Shown: positions 16,300-24,607 of the stretch, piece after piece | Numbering within the stretch: the stretch's first letter is position 1 | Layout: every line of letters starts with the position of its first letter | NCBI RefSeq assembly: GCF_023546765.1 | Contig: NZ_CP097484.1 | Coordinates: 2,388,001-2,452,000 of the forward strand | DNA from: Methylobacterium tardum | Lineage (GTDB): Bacteria; Pseudomonadota; Alphaproteobacteria; Rhizobiales; Beijerinckiaceae | DNA length: 64,000 nucleotides | Direction of reading: 5' to 3' | The notes under the pieces: generated by a model | Database searches by the model: none | The model's input: only the letters and a program-made list of their open reading frames with translations | Told to the model about the DNA's origin: nothing | Position numbers and translations under genes: made by a program

Positions 16300-16821
16300 A
16301 TGAGCCCTCTCGCGCGAGTCGCGGCCGCATTCGCGGCCGTCGTCGTCCCGGTCACCGCCCACGCCCAGACGCGCTGCACGGAAACGACCCGCTTCGATCC
16401 GCCTCTGCGGATCCTGCGATGCACCGACGGTCTCACCCTCGAAGCCGAGCGGGCGGCCCGGTTACGGCCCGTGGATCGGGACGGCGACGGGCAGCTCGAG
16501 GGGGCGGAGATCGACGGCAGCGCCGTCCTCGTGACCCTGCCGCCGCGCGCGAACACCCGCCGGGGCGGCTTCCAGATCCTCACCCCCCACGCCATCGCGT
16601 CCGTGCGCGGCACGATCTACGCCGTCGATGTGACCACGGCCAAGACTGCGGTTTTCGTGGCCCGAGGCCGCGTCGCCGTCGCGCGCCGGAACGCCCCGGC
16701 CGTGTCCGTCACGCTGGGCCCGGGCGAGGGTGTCGATGTCGGTGAGGATCAGGGCCCTCTGGACGTGCGACGGTGGCCGCAGGAGCGCGTCAGAAGCCTG
16801 CTCGAGCGCTTCGGGCGGTGA
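16300..16821 (+). CDS. FecR-domain exported protein
   Basis: A 173-residue protein with a signal peptide (ARVAAAFAAVVVPVTAHA, cut before QTRC). The FecR-like beta domain is recognised by FQILTPHAIASVRGTIYAVD (about residues 90-109), then TAVFVARGRVAVARR and VTLGPGEGVDVGEDQGP. Near residues 57-67 DRDGDGQLEGAE looks like an EF-hand-like calcium loop. FecR domains usually sense signals in the periplasm. The gene's stop overlaps the GTG start of the CHASE2 cyclase (GTGA), so the two are co-translated and the product may present a signal to the cyclase's extracytoplasmic domain. That interaction is inference. Confidence 0.82.
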   Translation: MSPLARVAAAFAAVVVPVTAHAQTRCTETTRFDPPLRILRCTDGLTLEAERAARLRPVDRDGDGQLEGAEIDGSAVLVTLPPRANTRRGGFQILTPHAIASVRGTIYAVDVTTAKTAVFVARGRVAVARRNAPAVSVTLGPGEGVDVGEDQGPLDVRRWPQERVRSLLERFGR

Positions 16822-18707
16822 GAGCCGCGGGTCTGAAGCCGGGGCCTGAGGCGATCCCGACCTCCCGGCGGACCAGGCGACGCTTCGCCCTCCTCGTGTT
16901 CGTGGCCGCGCTGGGGTGGAGCGGCTGGCTCGCTCACCTGCACATCGCCGGACAGGCGACGCCGCTCGATTACCTGGAGGCGGCGGCGACGGACCTGCGC
17001 ATGCGGCTGGCCGGTCCACGCACGCCGCCCAACGATGTCGTGATCGTCGCCATCGACGACGCGATCGTCCGCCGGGAAGGCGGCTTTCCCGTCTCGCGCG
17101 CGACGATGGCGCGGCTGATCGAAGCGATCGCCACGGCCCAACCCCGCGCGCTCGCCGTCGATGTCCTGTTCCTGGAAGACGGGCGCCAGCCGGAGGCGGA
17201 TCGTGCCCTCGCCGCCGCCCTCCGCAAGCTGCCTGCCGTCCTCGCGGCGGCAGCCGTGTTCGACGAGGCGACGAACGAGGGGGGCATCCCGGTCGCCACC
17301 GCCGTGCATCGCCCGATCCCGGCGATCGGCGCGGCCGCGCTGTCGGGCCTCGTCAACCTGTCCGAGGACGCCGCCGGCGTGCCGCGGCACCTTCCCCTTG
17401 TTGCCCGAACGGATGAGGGCGTTGCGGCCGCTTTCGTCCTGCGCACAGCGGCCCTGGCGGTCCGAAGTGATCCGGTTCTGAGCGAGGGACAGGTCCGGAT
17501 CGGGTCTGCCGTCGTCCGGCTCGACCTCGGCTATCACCTTCCGCTCCGTCCCTACGGGCCGCGGCGCACGATCCAGACCGTGAGCGCCGCCGCACTTCTC
17601 GACGGGACGGTTCCGGTCGCCGCTCTGACGGACCGTATCGTCGTGATCGGCGCGACGGCACTCGGGGGCAGCGACACCTTCGCGACGGCGTTCGATCCCG
17701 TGATGCCCGGCGTCGAACTGCTGGCGACCGGCATCGCCCATCTGACCACGGGCGACGGACTCGTGCGCGATGCGCGCGTTCGGCGGCTCGACGGGGTGGC
17801 GTCCGTGGTTCTCGCGGGCGCTGCCGTGCTCCTGATCGCGCTGGCCCCTCCACTCCCAGCAGCCATCCTCGTGCTCCTCCTCCTGGCCGCCTGGTTCGCT
17901 CTGGGCATCGTCGCCTTCAGCCAGGGCATCTGGCTGAGCGCCGCCCTGCCGCTCGCAGCCGCTGGCCTGCCGACGCTCCTGTGCGCGGTGGCCCGCCAGA
18001 CGCTGGATCGCCGCCAGGGCCTGAGGCTCGCGCGATCGGAGCAGGCCCTGCGCCGGCTTCAGCCCGCCGCGCTCGCGGAACGGCTCGCCTGGGACCCGAC
18101 CTATCTGGCTGCGCCGCTCACGCGCGAGATCCCGGTGCTCTTCATCGATCTGACCGGCTTCACCGGCCAGAGTGAGCGCCTCGGCCCGGTCCGCACCCGC
18201 GCCCTCCTCAAGACGTTCCACGATCTCGTGGATGAGACCGCCTCGTCGCACAAAGGTCTCGTCGTCAACTTCATGGGCGACGGCGCGATGGTCGTGTTCG
18301 GCGCGCTGGACCCCGATCCCGCGCAGGCGGAAAACGCCGTGCGGGCAGCCGGCGATCTCATCGTCCGCACCCGCGACTGGATCGCGCGCGATCCCGAACT
18401 GGCAGGCGCCGGACGTGCGCTCGACGTGCGGATCGGCGCGCATTCCGGACCGGCGATCCTCTCGCGTCTCGGCAGCGACACCAATCAGCAGGTCACGGCG
18501 ACGGGCGATACCGTCAACGTTGCGAGCCGCCTGCTGGCCGTGGCGTCGGAGGCCAAGGCCCGCCTCGCCGTCAGCGCCGATCTCCTGACGGCTGCCGGCA
18601 TCGTTGAGCCGGGCGGCCTCTTCGACGAGCGGCGGACGGCGTCCATTCGCGGACGGTCCCAACCCATCGAGGTTTGGTTGAGGCGCGAGCCTGCGCCGCT
18701 GCCGTAG
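16818..18707 (+). CDS. CHASE2-domain adenylate/guanylate cyclase (class III)
   Basis: A 629-residue membrane protein. After one N-terminal helix (FALLVFVAALGWSGWLAHL) comes a periplasmic CHASE2 domain (about residues 40-320, with NDVVIVAIDDAIVRREGGFP), then three closely spaced helices (about 325-400), then the cytoplasmic cyclase domain. Metal aspartates are in LFIDLTGFTGQSE and FMGDGAMVVFG; the transition-state Asn/Arg are in GDTVNVASRLL. The substrate-selecting Lys expected before MGD is Asn (VVNFMGDG), so cAMP is likely but not certain. GTG at 16818 overlaps the fecR stop. With the Crp-type regulator two genes upstream it forms a compact second-messenger operon. Confidence 0.88.
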   Translation: MRAAGLKPGPEAIPTSRRTRRRFALLVFVAALGWSGWLAHLHIAGQATPLDYLEAAATDLRMRLAGPRTPPNDVVIVAIDDAIVRREGGFPVSRATMARLIEAIATAQPRALAVDVLFLEDGRQPEADRALAAALRKLPAVLAAAAVFDEATNEGGIPVATAVHRPIPAIGAAALSGLVNLSEDAAGVPRHLPLVARTDEGVAAAFVLRTAALAVRSDPVLSEGQVRIGSAVVRLDLGYHLPLRPYGPRRTIQTVSAAALLDGTVPVAALTDRIVVIGATALGGSDTFATAFDPVMPGVELLATGIAHLTTGDGLVRDARVRRLDGVASVVLAGAAVLLIALAPPLPAAILVLLLLAAWFALGIVAFSQGIWLSAALPLAAAGLPTLLCAVARQTLDRRQGLRLARSEQALRRLQPAALAERLAWDPTYLAAPLTREIPVLFIDLTGFTGQSERLGPVRTRALLKTFHDLVDETASSHKGLVVNFMGDGAMVVFGALDPDPAQAENAVRAAGDLIVRTRDWIARDPELAGAGRALDVRIGAHSGPAILSRLGSDTNQQVTATGDTVNVASRLLAVASEAKARLAVSADLLTAAGIVEPGGLFDERRTASIRGRSQPIEVWLRREPAPLP

Positions 18708-18737
18708 ATTCCGCGCCACGCCGACCGTCCCGGCCTC

Positions 18738-18753
18738 TGTGACCGGGGTCACA
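18738..18753. promoter_or_regulatory. CRP-type binding site (perfect)
   Basis: TGTGACCGGGGTCACA fits TGTGA-N6-TCACA exactly. It lies in the gap after the cyclase gene, with its centre about 62 bases before the ATG of the Gly/His-rich gene, which is a usual activator position. Confidence 0.72.
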
Positions 18754-18807
18754 GCGGCCGGCCACCGCCGGGCGCAGAGTGCTGTCACCCCAACAGGGAG
18801 AAGCACG

Positions 18808-19152
18808 ATGAAGACGACTTCGACGAAGACGATGATGGTCGCGGGTCTCGCGCTCGCGACACTGGCCGGCGGTGCCGCCAGCGCCGACGCCCGCGGGTTC
18901 GGTCACGGCGGGTTTGGTCACGGCGGCTTCGGCCATCATGGCGGCTTCGGCCATCGCGGATTCGGATGCGGCCGCTTCGGGTACGGCGGGTTCGGCCACC
19001 ATCGATACTTCCACCACCGCGGCTACCGTCGGCACTTCGGCGGGTTCAACTGGGGTTATCCCACGGGCGGCTATTTCCTCAGCTCGGAGTTCGGGGATTG
19101 CCGCTTCGTCTACAACCCCTTGTTCTTCGGACACGAGCGCGTCTGTAGCTGA
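18808..19152 (+). CDS. Exported Gly/His/Phe-rich protein
   Basis: A 114-residue protein with a signal peptide (TMMVAGLALATLAGGAASA-DA). The mature N-terminal half consists of GFGHGGFGH-type repeats (residues about 32-60), rich in Gly, His and Phe. A non-repetitive tail contains FGGFNWGYPTGGYFLSSEFG and two cysteines (GDCRF and the C-terminal VCS). GGGAG precedes the ATG at 18808 by about 7 bases. Such repeats can bind metals or form extracellular films; no function is established. The perfect CRP site just upstream suggests it is a target of the neighbouring cAMP module. Confidence 0.75.
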   Translation: MKTTSTKTMMVAGLALATLAGGAASADARGFGHGGFGHGGFGHHGGFGHRGFGCGRFGYGGFGHHRYFHHRGYRRHFGGFNWGYPTGGYFLSSEFGDCRFVYNPLFFGHERVCS

Positions 19153-19560
19153 CCGAGCATCCGTTCCGGCTCATTGAGCCCTCGACCACAGACCGGCCGC
19201 CGCTGCACATGCAGCGGCGGCCGGCTGGCCCATCGCGTGACACCGCCGCTTGCTGTGACGACGGACTGAGTGACGGCACCCCCGCCCCGATCGTCCCGAA
19301 GACGCCGCGCGACTATCGAAACGCGAGCCGCAACCGCGTTAGAGGTGTGGCTCGCTCCTGTGCGGAGCGGTCGCGAGTGTGTCGCCGCCGTAGCGCGTTC
19401 GCCTGAAGGCGTGCACGTGACCGTGGTGATGGTGGTTCCACCGGGGATGATGCCGGTGCCGAGATCCGGGCGCGTCACGCGGCCGGAGGCTGGGCCGGGG
19501 AGCAGGGCGATGGCGGCGACGCGGAAACCGGCAGGATCAGCTCGGCAGGGCGAGCCCGCC
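19153..19560. other. Intergenic region with a strong hairpin
   Basis: About 400 bases. The first part holds the 15-bp inverted repeat at 19193-19224. The second part is in frame with the DUF3095 gene from 19270 but its composition (Arg/Pro-rich) and the family's usual N-terminus argue that it is untranslated. Confidence 0.45.
19193..19224 (+). terminator. Strong perfect hairpin, possible terminator of the Gly/His-rich gene
   Basis: CCGGCCGCCGCTGCA (19193-19207) and TGCAGCGGCGGCCGG (19210-19224) form a 15-bp perfect inverted repeat with a 2-base centre. It lies 40 bases after the Gly/His-rich gene. There is no T-run after it, so an intrinsic terminator is not certain; transcript stabilisation is an alternative. 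Confidence 0.5.
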
Positions 19561-20742
19561 ATGCGCCGCACGGCCCCTGATTTCTATGAGAGCCTGCCCC
19601 GGTTCACCGCCTTCTCCAGCCTCATGGATCCAGGCCTCTATCGGCCCCTGCCCACGACCTGGTGGCTCGGTGTGGCCGATGTCGTCGGCTCCCAGCAACA
19701 GATCGGGCTCGGCCGCTACAAGGCGGTCAACGCGGCCGGCGCAGCCACCATCGCGGCCGTTTCGAATGCCCTCGGCCGGCGCGCGTTCCCCTTCGCCTTC
19801 GGCGGCGACGGGGCCAGCTTCGCCATTGCCCCGGAGGACGTCGACACAGCCAGAGACGCGCTGGCGGCAACGGCCGTCTGGGTCCGTGAGGCGCTGCAAC
19901 TCGAGCTGCGCACCGCTCTGGTGCCGGTCTCGGCCGTGCGCGATCGCGGGCTGGACGTGCGCGTCGCGCGCTACGCGCCCAGTGCTCACGTGTCCTACGC
20001 CATGTTCAGCGGAGGCGGCCTGCCCTGGGCGGAGGCCGCCATGAAGGCCGGCGACTACGCCGTCGCGCCGGCCGAGCCCGGCAGCCAGCCTGACCTGACC
20101 GGCCTTTCCTGCCGCTGGCAGGAGATCCGCCCCCACCACGCGTTGATGCTCTCGCTCATGCTCGTGCCGCAGCACGGCGGCGACGCGCCGGCCTTCCGGC
20201 AACTCGTGCAAGAGATTCTGCACAGTGTGGAGATCAGTGCCGAGGTCGCACGTCCGATGCAGGATGAGGGACCGCAGATGCACGGACCGTGGGCGGGGCT
20301 GGATCTTGAACTGCGCGCCGTGCCGGGCTCTCGTCAGAGCCGCCTCTGGCGCAAACTCCGTCTCGTGGCACGATCGATCCCTGAATACCTGATCTATCGC
20401 ACAGGCTTGCGGGTCGGAGCGTTCGATCCCGCCGTGCTTCGGCACGAGATCGTCGGGAATACGGACTTTCGCAAGTACGATGATGCGCTGCGGATGACAC
20501 TGGACTGCACCGAGGCCTTCGCGGATCAGCTGGAGGCGCAGCTCGCCGCTGCAGAGGCGCAGGGGATCTGCCATTTCGGCCTGGAACGACAATCGGCTGC
20601 GCAGTTGACCTGCATCAGCCCTCCGGTGCCCGGCAGCGGGCACATGCACTTCATCGATGGCGCTGGCGGAGGCTACGCCGCAGCCGCCGGAAGGCTGAAG
20701 CATCGGGCGGCTGTCGATGCCGTGGCTCCGACCAGCCCGTGA
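19561..20742 (+). CDS. DUF3095 family protein
   Basis: A 393-residue soluble protein recognised by its N-terminal signature DFYESLPRFTAFSSLMDPGL and WWLGVADVVGSQQQIGLGRY, followed by KAVNAAGAATIAAVSNAL and FAFGGDGASFAIAPED. The GVADVVGS and GGDGASF segments sit where class III nucleotide cyclases carry their metal aspartates, so the fold may be cyclase-like; a second conserved block RKYDDALRMTLDCT lies near residue 300. Activity is not established. The start ATG 19561 begins at the family signature; ATG 19509 is possible. Its location next to a cyclase, FecR protein and Crp regulator suggests a role in the same circuit. Confidence 0.82.
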   Translation: MRRTAPDFYESLPRFTAFSSLMDPGLYRPLPTTWWLGVADVVGSQQQIGLGRYKAVNAAGAATIAAVSNALGRRAFPFAFGGDGASFAIAPEDVDTARDALAATAVWVREALQLELRTALVPVSAVRDRGLDVRVARYAPSAHVSYAMFSGGGLPWAEAAMKAGDYAVAPAEPGSQPDLTGLSCRWQEIRPHHALMLSLMLVPQHGGDAPAFRQLVQEILHSVEISAEVARPMQDEGPQMHGPWAGLDLELRAVPGSRQSRLWRKLRLVARSIPEYLIYRTGLRVGAFDPAVLRHEIVGNTDFRKYDDALRMTLDCTEAFADQLEAQLAAAEAQGICHFGLERQSAAQLTCISPPVPGSGHMHFIDGAGGGYAAAAGRLKHRAAVDAVAPTSP

Positions 20743-20913
20743 GGCAGGCTGTGAGGCGTGGCCGCTGCCGGATGGAGCGCGGGCGCTCAAGACGACCTAC
20801 CGTATCGCCGCGCCTGTCCTCGGAACGCAAAGCTTGAGTCGTTAGATTATATACAATAGACGGCCGGGCGATCAGTTTTCGCCAGCGACTGGCGAGCTTC
20901 GTGCCACGACCCG

Positions 20914-21888
20914 ATGCAACCGCTTTTCTCGACGGACGGGATCCATCCAAGGAACGCATTCCGCCAATGGCGGGAGATGGTCTGTGAGCGATTGATCCCC
21001 ATCGACCAGCAACCCCTTCATGAAATTCCGTTTCAGGGCAGGCTGGACGTCACCAGCATTGGGCCCGTGCCGATCTCTAGAATGGCTCACACAGCCATGC
21101 GGACCGAAGCGACGGCCGACGCGATCCGGCGCCATGGGCAGCCCGACCGCCTCTACGCGTCCATGAAGCTCTCCGGACACGACACCCTCCAGCAAGGCGA
21201 TCGGGAGGCTGTGACCCGGACGGGCGACTTCGTCGTTATCGACGCACGCCCGGCCGTCTGCGAGGCAAACACGGGTATTTCCCTTGTCGCCGATCTGCCG
21301 CGCGAGCGCTTCGAGGCCATGCTGGGCCCGTCCCGGCTGTTCTGTGCACTCACGGTCGGAGCGGACCTCGCCTCCACGATCCTGGCCAACACCTTCATCC
21401 AGGAACTGGTGCGCGTGGGCGATCAGCTCACGCCCGACGCGGCCGCGCGCATGGCGTCGATCGGAACGGACCTGATCATAGCGAGCCTCGCCGAACGGAT
21501 GGCGCAGGAGGTGCCGGGTTCCGTCCACGGCAACGTCACGGTCCAGCGCGCCAAGGCCTATGTCGAGGCAAACCTGAGCGACCCGACCTTGGACCCACCT
21601 CAGCTCGCCGCCGCGATGGGCGTGTCGCTGCGCCGGCTGCAGGAGCTGTTCCACGAGCGCGGCCGGCACATCTCCGATTACATCTGGGAGCGCCGGCTGG
21701 AGGCGGCCGCCAGACGCTTGGCCGATCCGGCCTGCGCCCACCTGTCGATCGGCATGCTGGCTTACGGCTGCGGTTTCGCAAGCCAGGCCCATTTCGCCCG
21801 CCGCTTCAAAGCGCGTCATGGCCTGGCCCCGCGCGAATACAGGATCGCCTCCGCGATGAGCGGATCCAGTGCCAAGGCGGATCTCTGA
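20914..21888 (+). CDS. AraC-family transcriptional regulator
   Basis: A 324-residue regulator. The N-terminal about 200 residues match the AraC_binding_2 type sensor (NAFRQWREMVCERLIPID at the start, then TGDFVVIDARPAVCE). The C-terminal double HTH covers about residues 210-310: VQRAKAYVEANLSDPTLDPP, AAAMGVSLRRLQELFHERG, and GFASQAHFARRFKARHGLAPREYR, the canonical AraC/XylS ending. No obvious target is adjacent: the next gene is a convergent TetR regulator. The effector is unknown. Confidence 0.88.
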   Translation: MQPLFSTDGIHPRNAFRQWREMVCERLIPIDQQPLHEIPFQGRLDVTSIGPVPISRMAHTAMRTEATADAIRRHGQPDRLYASMKLSGHDTLQQGDREAVTRTGDFVVIDARPAVCEANTGISLVADLPRERFEAMLGPSRLFCALTVGADLASTILANTFIQELVRVGDQLTPDAAARMASIGTDLIIASLAERMAQEVPGSVHGNVTVQRAKAYVEANLSDPTLDPPQLAAAMGVSLRRLQELFHERGRHISDYIWERRLEAAARRLADPACAHLSIGMLAYGCGFASQAHFARRFKARHGLAPREYRIASAMSGSSAKADL

Positions 21889-22016
21889 ACCCGAGGCGGA
21901 TCGCGGGATCGCCGCATCAGGGTGGCCGGAATCCGACCCTCAGGATGAGGGTGCGGGGAGGATGACCCGACCTGACGGAACGACCTGTGAACCGTCGCCG
22001 ACCGTCTCAACGCGCG

Positions 22017-22562
22017 CTAGCGGATGAGCCGCTCGACAATCGCGCGCACCTCCCGTCGATCCGCAGGTTGCGGATCGACCGATCGGTGGATGGTGAGCCC
22101 CTCGATCATGGCGTCCAGCGCCTTGGCCGTGTCGGGCGCGAAATGTTGCGCGAGTGCGGCACGGCTGTTCGCCATCCAGTTCCGCATGACTTGGCGCAGA
22201 GGCGGGTTCCGGGCGGCGAAGGCGTAGAGCTCGTAGCTCAGCAGCATGGTGCGCGGCGTTGCCCACTCGTCGTTCAGGACGAGATCGACCACCGCCTCAC
22301 AGGCTTCATCGACGGTTGACGCGGCGGACAGACGCGCGGTGAACCGTGCCGCGACCGTATCGGCCAGGCGCGTGAACGCCGCGGTCAGAAGCTCGTCCAT
22401 GTCCTTGAAATGGTAGGTCATGGAGCCGAGTGGGACATCGGCCGCCGCCGCGACGCGGCGGTGCGTCGTACCGGCCACGCCGTGCTCGGCGATGACATCG
22501 AGCGTGGACTGGATGATGCGCGCCCGGCGCCCCGGGTCGTGGCGGCGCTGAGCGCTGGGCAA
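22017..22562 (-). CDS. TetR-family transcriptional regulator
   Basis: A 181-residue repressor-type protein. The N-terminal HTH is RRARIIQSTLDVIAEHGVAG, TTHRRVAAAADVPLGSMTYHFKD (about residues 12-54), and the C-terminal helical ligand domain includes ATPRTMLLSYELYAFAARNP. It is divergent from the acetyltransferase gene at 22730, and an imperfect palindrome at 22623-22640 lies between them, so it probably represses that gene and its own. Confidence 0.88.
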   Translation of the reverse strand: MPSAQRRHDPGRRARIIQSTLDVIAEHGVAGTTHRRVAAAADVPLGSMTYHFKDMDELLTAAFTRLADTVAARFTARLSAASTVDEACEAVVDLVLNDEWATPRTMLLSYELYAFAARNPPLRQVMRNWMANSRAALAQHFAPDTAKALDAMIEGLTIHRSVDPQPADRREVRAIVERLIR

Positions 22563-22622
22563 GCAGGATCTCCTCAGAGGCTCGGCATACCGTCAGCCGG
22601 AAGGATCGGCTTCTGGCCTTGA

Positions 22623-22640
22623 TGTGTACGTATGTACGCA
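22623..22640. promoter_or_regulatory. Candidate TetR operator
   Basis: TGTGTACGTATGTACGCA is an imperfect palindrome with arms TGTGTAC/GTACGCA around four bases; 7-bp arms differ at one pair. It is 61 bases upstream of the TetR start and 90 bases before the acetyltransferase start, in the divergent promoter region. Confidence 0.55.
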
Positions 22641-22729
22641 TAGCTCAGGCGGGCGCGGCGTTCATCCCGTCCGCGGGCCTGGGCCGCGAGTCCAGGGGGA
22701 GCAGCGGTCGCGAGGAGAACTCCACAACC

Positions 22730-23278
22730 ATGAAGACCCAGAAGCAGAAGATGCTGGCCGGTGAGTTGTACATCGCCGACGACCCCGAGCTTGCCGCCGA
22801 CAACCGGCGCATTTCCGAATGGCTGGATCGCTACAACGCCACGAACACCAAGAGCCAGCCGGAGCGGCAGGCACTCCTGGAGGAAGCCTTCGCCCGTGTC
22901 GGCGAGGGCTGCAACATCCGTCCGCCCTTCCACTGCGACTACGGCTACAACATCAGCCTGGGCCGTGGCGTGTTCCTGAACTTCAATTGCTGCATCTTGG
23001 ACGTGGTGCAGGTCACCATCGGCGACCTGACCCAGATCGGCTCCGGTGTGCAGATCATGACGCCCGATCATCCGCGCGATCCGGTTCAGCGTCGGCAGAT
23101 GCTCGAGTACGGCCGCCCTATCGTAATCGGCGCGAACGTCTGGATCGGCAGTGGAGCCATCATCCTGCCGGGCGTGACAATCGGCGATGACGCCATCATC
23201 GGTGCGGGCAGCGTGGTCACGCGCGACATCCCACCCGGCGCAACCGCTGTCGGAAATCCCGCTCGGCTGAGGGCGTGA
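22730..23278 (+). CDS. maa: Sugar O-acetyltransferase, maltose/galactoside type (LbH fold)
   Basis: A 182-residue cytoplasmic acetyl-CoA-dependent enzyme. The N-terminal Mac domain is QKQKMLAGELYIADDPELAA, and the left-handed beta-helix hexapeptides follow: FHCDYGYNISLGRGVFLNFN, VQIMTPDHPRDPVQRR (containing the catalytic His in PDH), then VWIGSGAIILPGVTIGDDAI and the ending GAGSVVTRDIPPGATAVGNP. The ATG at 22730 has GAGGAG upstream, about 12 bases away. It is divergent from a TetR gene. The in vivo acceptor sugar is unknown for most members. Confidence 0.9.
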   Translation: MKTQKQKMLAGELYIADDPELAADNRRISEWLDRYNATNTKSQPERQALLEEAFARVGEGCNIRPPFHCDYGYNISLGRGVFLNFNCCILDVVQVTIGDLTQIGSGVQIMTPDHPRDPVQRRQMLEYGRPIVIGANVWIGSGAIILPGVTIGDDAIIGAGSVVTRDIPPGATAVGNPARLRA

Positions 23279-23434
23279 GGGCCCGGCCCATCTCCGCTGC
23301 CGGCCGGACGTGGAACGTCTGCGTCCGGATGAGGGGGCCAAGGTCCGATCGCTGCCCTGAGAATCATGCGATGTCTGGCCAGTCCGGACTTGTGCGTGGC
23401 CCGCGCCTCTGCGGTCGACAGCCAAACGGATCCA

Positions 23435-24196
23435 TCAGCCGGGCTCCAGACCTCTGGCGCGCATGATCGCGGCCGCGGCAGGGGATCTGAGGAACGCGAG
23501 GAACGCCTCAGCCCGAGCCTTGTCGGCGGTGGCCGAGATTCCCCCAGTCAGCACCACGGAGGACTGAAGCTCCGGCGGGAACGGACCGACCACGTCCACC
23601 CCGGAGACCGCCATCAACTCGGGCATTAGCTGCACGGCGAGGTCCGCCTCGCCCCGAGCGACGACATCGCCGGTCAGGCCGCTCGGGATGGCTCTGCCTC
23701 TGGCCTTCACCGCGTCGGCGATCCCGAGCTTCTGCAGCGCGGCAGCGAAGACGGCTCCGCTCGCGCCGGACGTGCTGTAGGCCACCGACTCAGCCCGGGT
23801 GAGCGCCTGCTTGAGCGCTTCGGCGGAACCGATGTCAGGCCTCGCTGCACCCTTCCTCACGGCCAGACCGACGCCTGTTCGCGCGAGCGTGGTGGCGCTG
23901 CCGTCGACAACCTTGCCCTGCTGGATGAGGGCCAGGATCAGAGGCGGGGTCAGGACCACGACGTCGAACGGCTTGCCCGTCTCGATCTGCGCCTTGAGGA
24001 TGGCGGAGGTATCGTAGGTGGCGACGAGGCGATTACCGCTCGCGCGCTCGAAGTGCGGGATGAGTTCGTCCAGAGCGGTCTTCAGGGCCTGCGAGCAGAG
24101 GACGGTGACATCCGCCGCATGGGCATTGGTTGCGAGGCTCCAGACGGAGATCGCGAGCAGACAGAGCCTGCGGAGCCGTCCTGCGAGCCTGACCAT
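23435..24196 (-). CDS. ModA-like substrate-binding protein
   Basis: A 253-residue exported protein of the molybdate-type (SBP_bac_11) fold. The signal peptide runs LRRLCLLAISVWSLATNAHA and the mature protein starts ADVTVLCSQALKTALDELIP. Further landmarks are VATYDTSAILKAQIETGKPF and STSGASGAVFAAALQKLGI. No permease or ATPase gene is adjacent, so it is an orphan and the ligand may not be molybdate. ATG 24196 is chosen because it starts the signal peptide and a G-run precedes it. Confidence 0.83.
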   Translation of the reverse strand: MVRLAGRLRRLCLLAISVWSLATNAHAADVTVLCSQALKTALDELIPHFERASGNRLVATYDTSAILKAQIETGKPFDVVVLTPPLILALIQQGKVVDGSATTLARTGVGLAVRKGAARPDIGSAEALKQALTRAESVAYSTSGASGAVFAAALQKLGIADAVKARGRAIPSGLTGDVVARGEADLAVQLMPELMAVSGVDVVGPFPPELQSSVVLTGGISATADKARAEAFLAFLRSPAAAAIMRARGLEPG

Positions 24197-24607
24197 CGTG
24201 CCCCCCCTCAACGTCGGCCCTATTAGCTCCGCATCCGCTGCGCGCATCAATGGCACGCGGACGCATTTCTCATGAGAGCGCCCCCCGGTTTCAGCCGCGA
24301 GGCGGGAGACCGCTTTCCACCTTTCCGAAACGCGCCCGCAGGTCTGCGTGGTGGTTGCGGCTGGCCCGCTCACGGACGCTCCGTGAATGGAAGCGGACAT
24401 TCCGCCATGGGCTCGCAATGGGCTCGACAGGGAGTCCGCCGATCAGGGGGCCGCGTCCTGTCCATGCGCCGGGCTGCGCCTGGGGGCGGCACGACTGGAC
24501 GCCTGCCGGCCCGCACCCGGGCGCAGCCCGGCGGTCCCGGATGTATCCTTCCCGCGCCGCCGGCGAACTGGGACGGCGCGTCCTGCACCTGCCGGCCCGG
24601 AACGGAG
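24197..24607. other. Divergent intergenic region
   Basis: About 410 bases between the leftward ModA-like gene and the rightward hydrolase gene. The hydrolase frame stays open through it but without recognisable protein features. I see no repeats or clear operators. Confidence 0.4.

Noticed and set aside
16749..18806. 685-codon open frame on the minus strand over the cyclase gene
   Set aside because: It is the antisense shadow of the CHASE2 cyclase; its composition (Arg/Gly/His-rich, no domain) and the clear motifs on the plus strand exclude it.
19236..19262. Further TGTGA-like sequence near 19.2 kb
   Set aside because: The half-sites are not arranged as TGTGA-N6-TCACA, so I do not count it as a CRP site.
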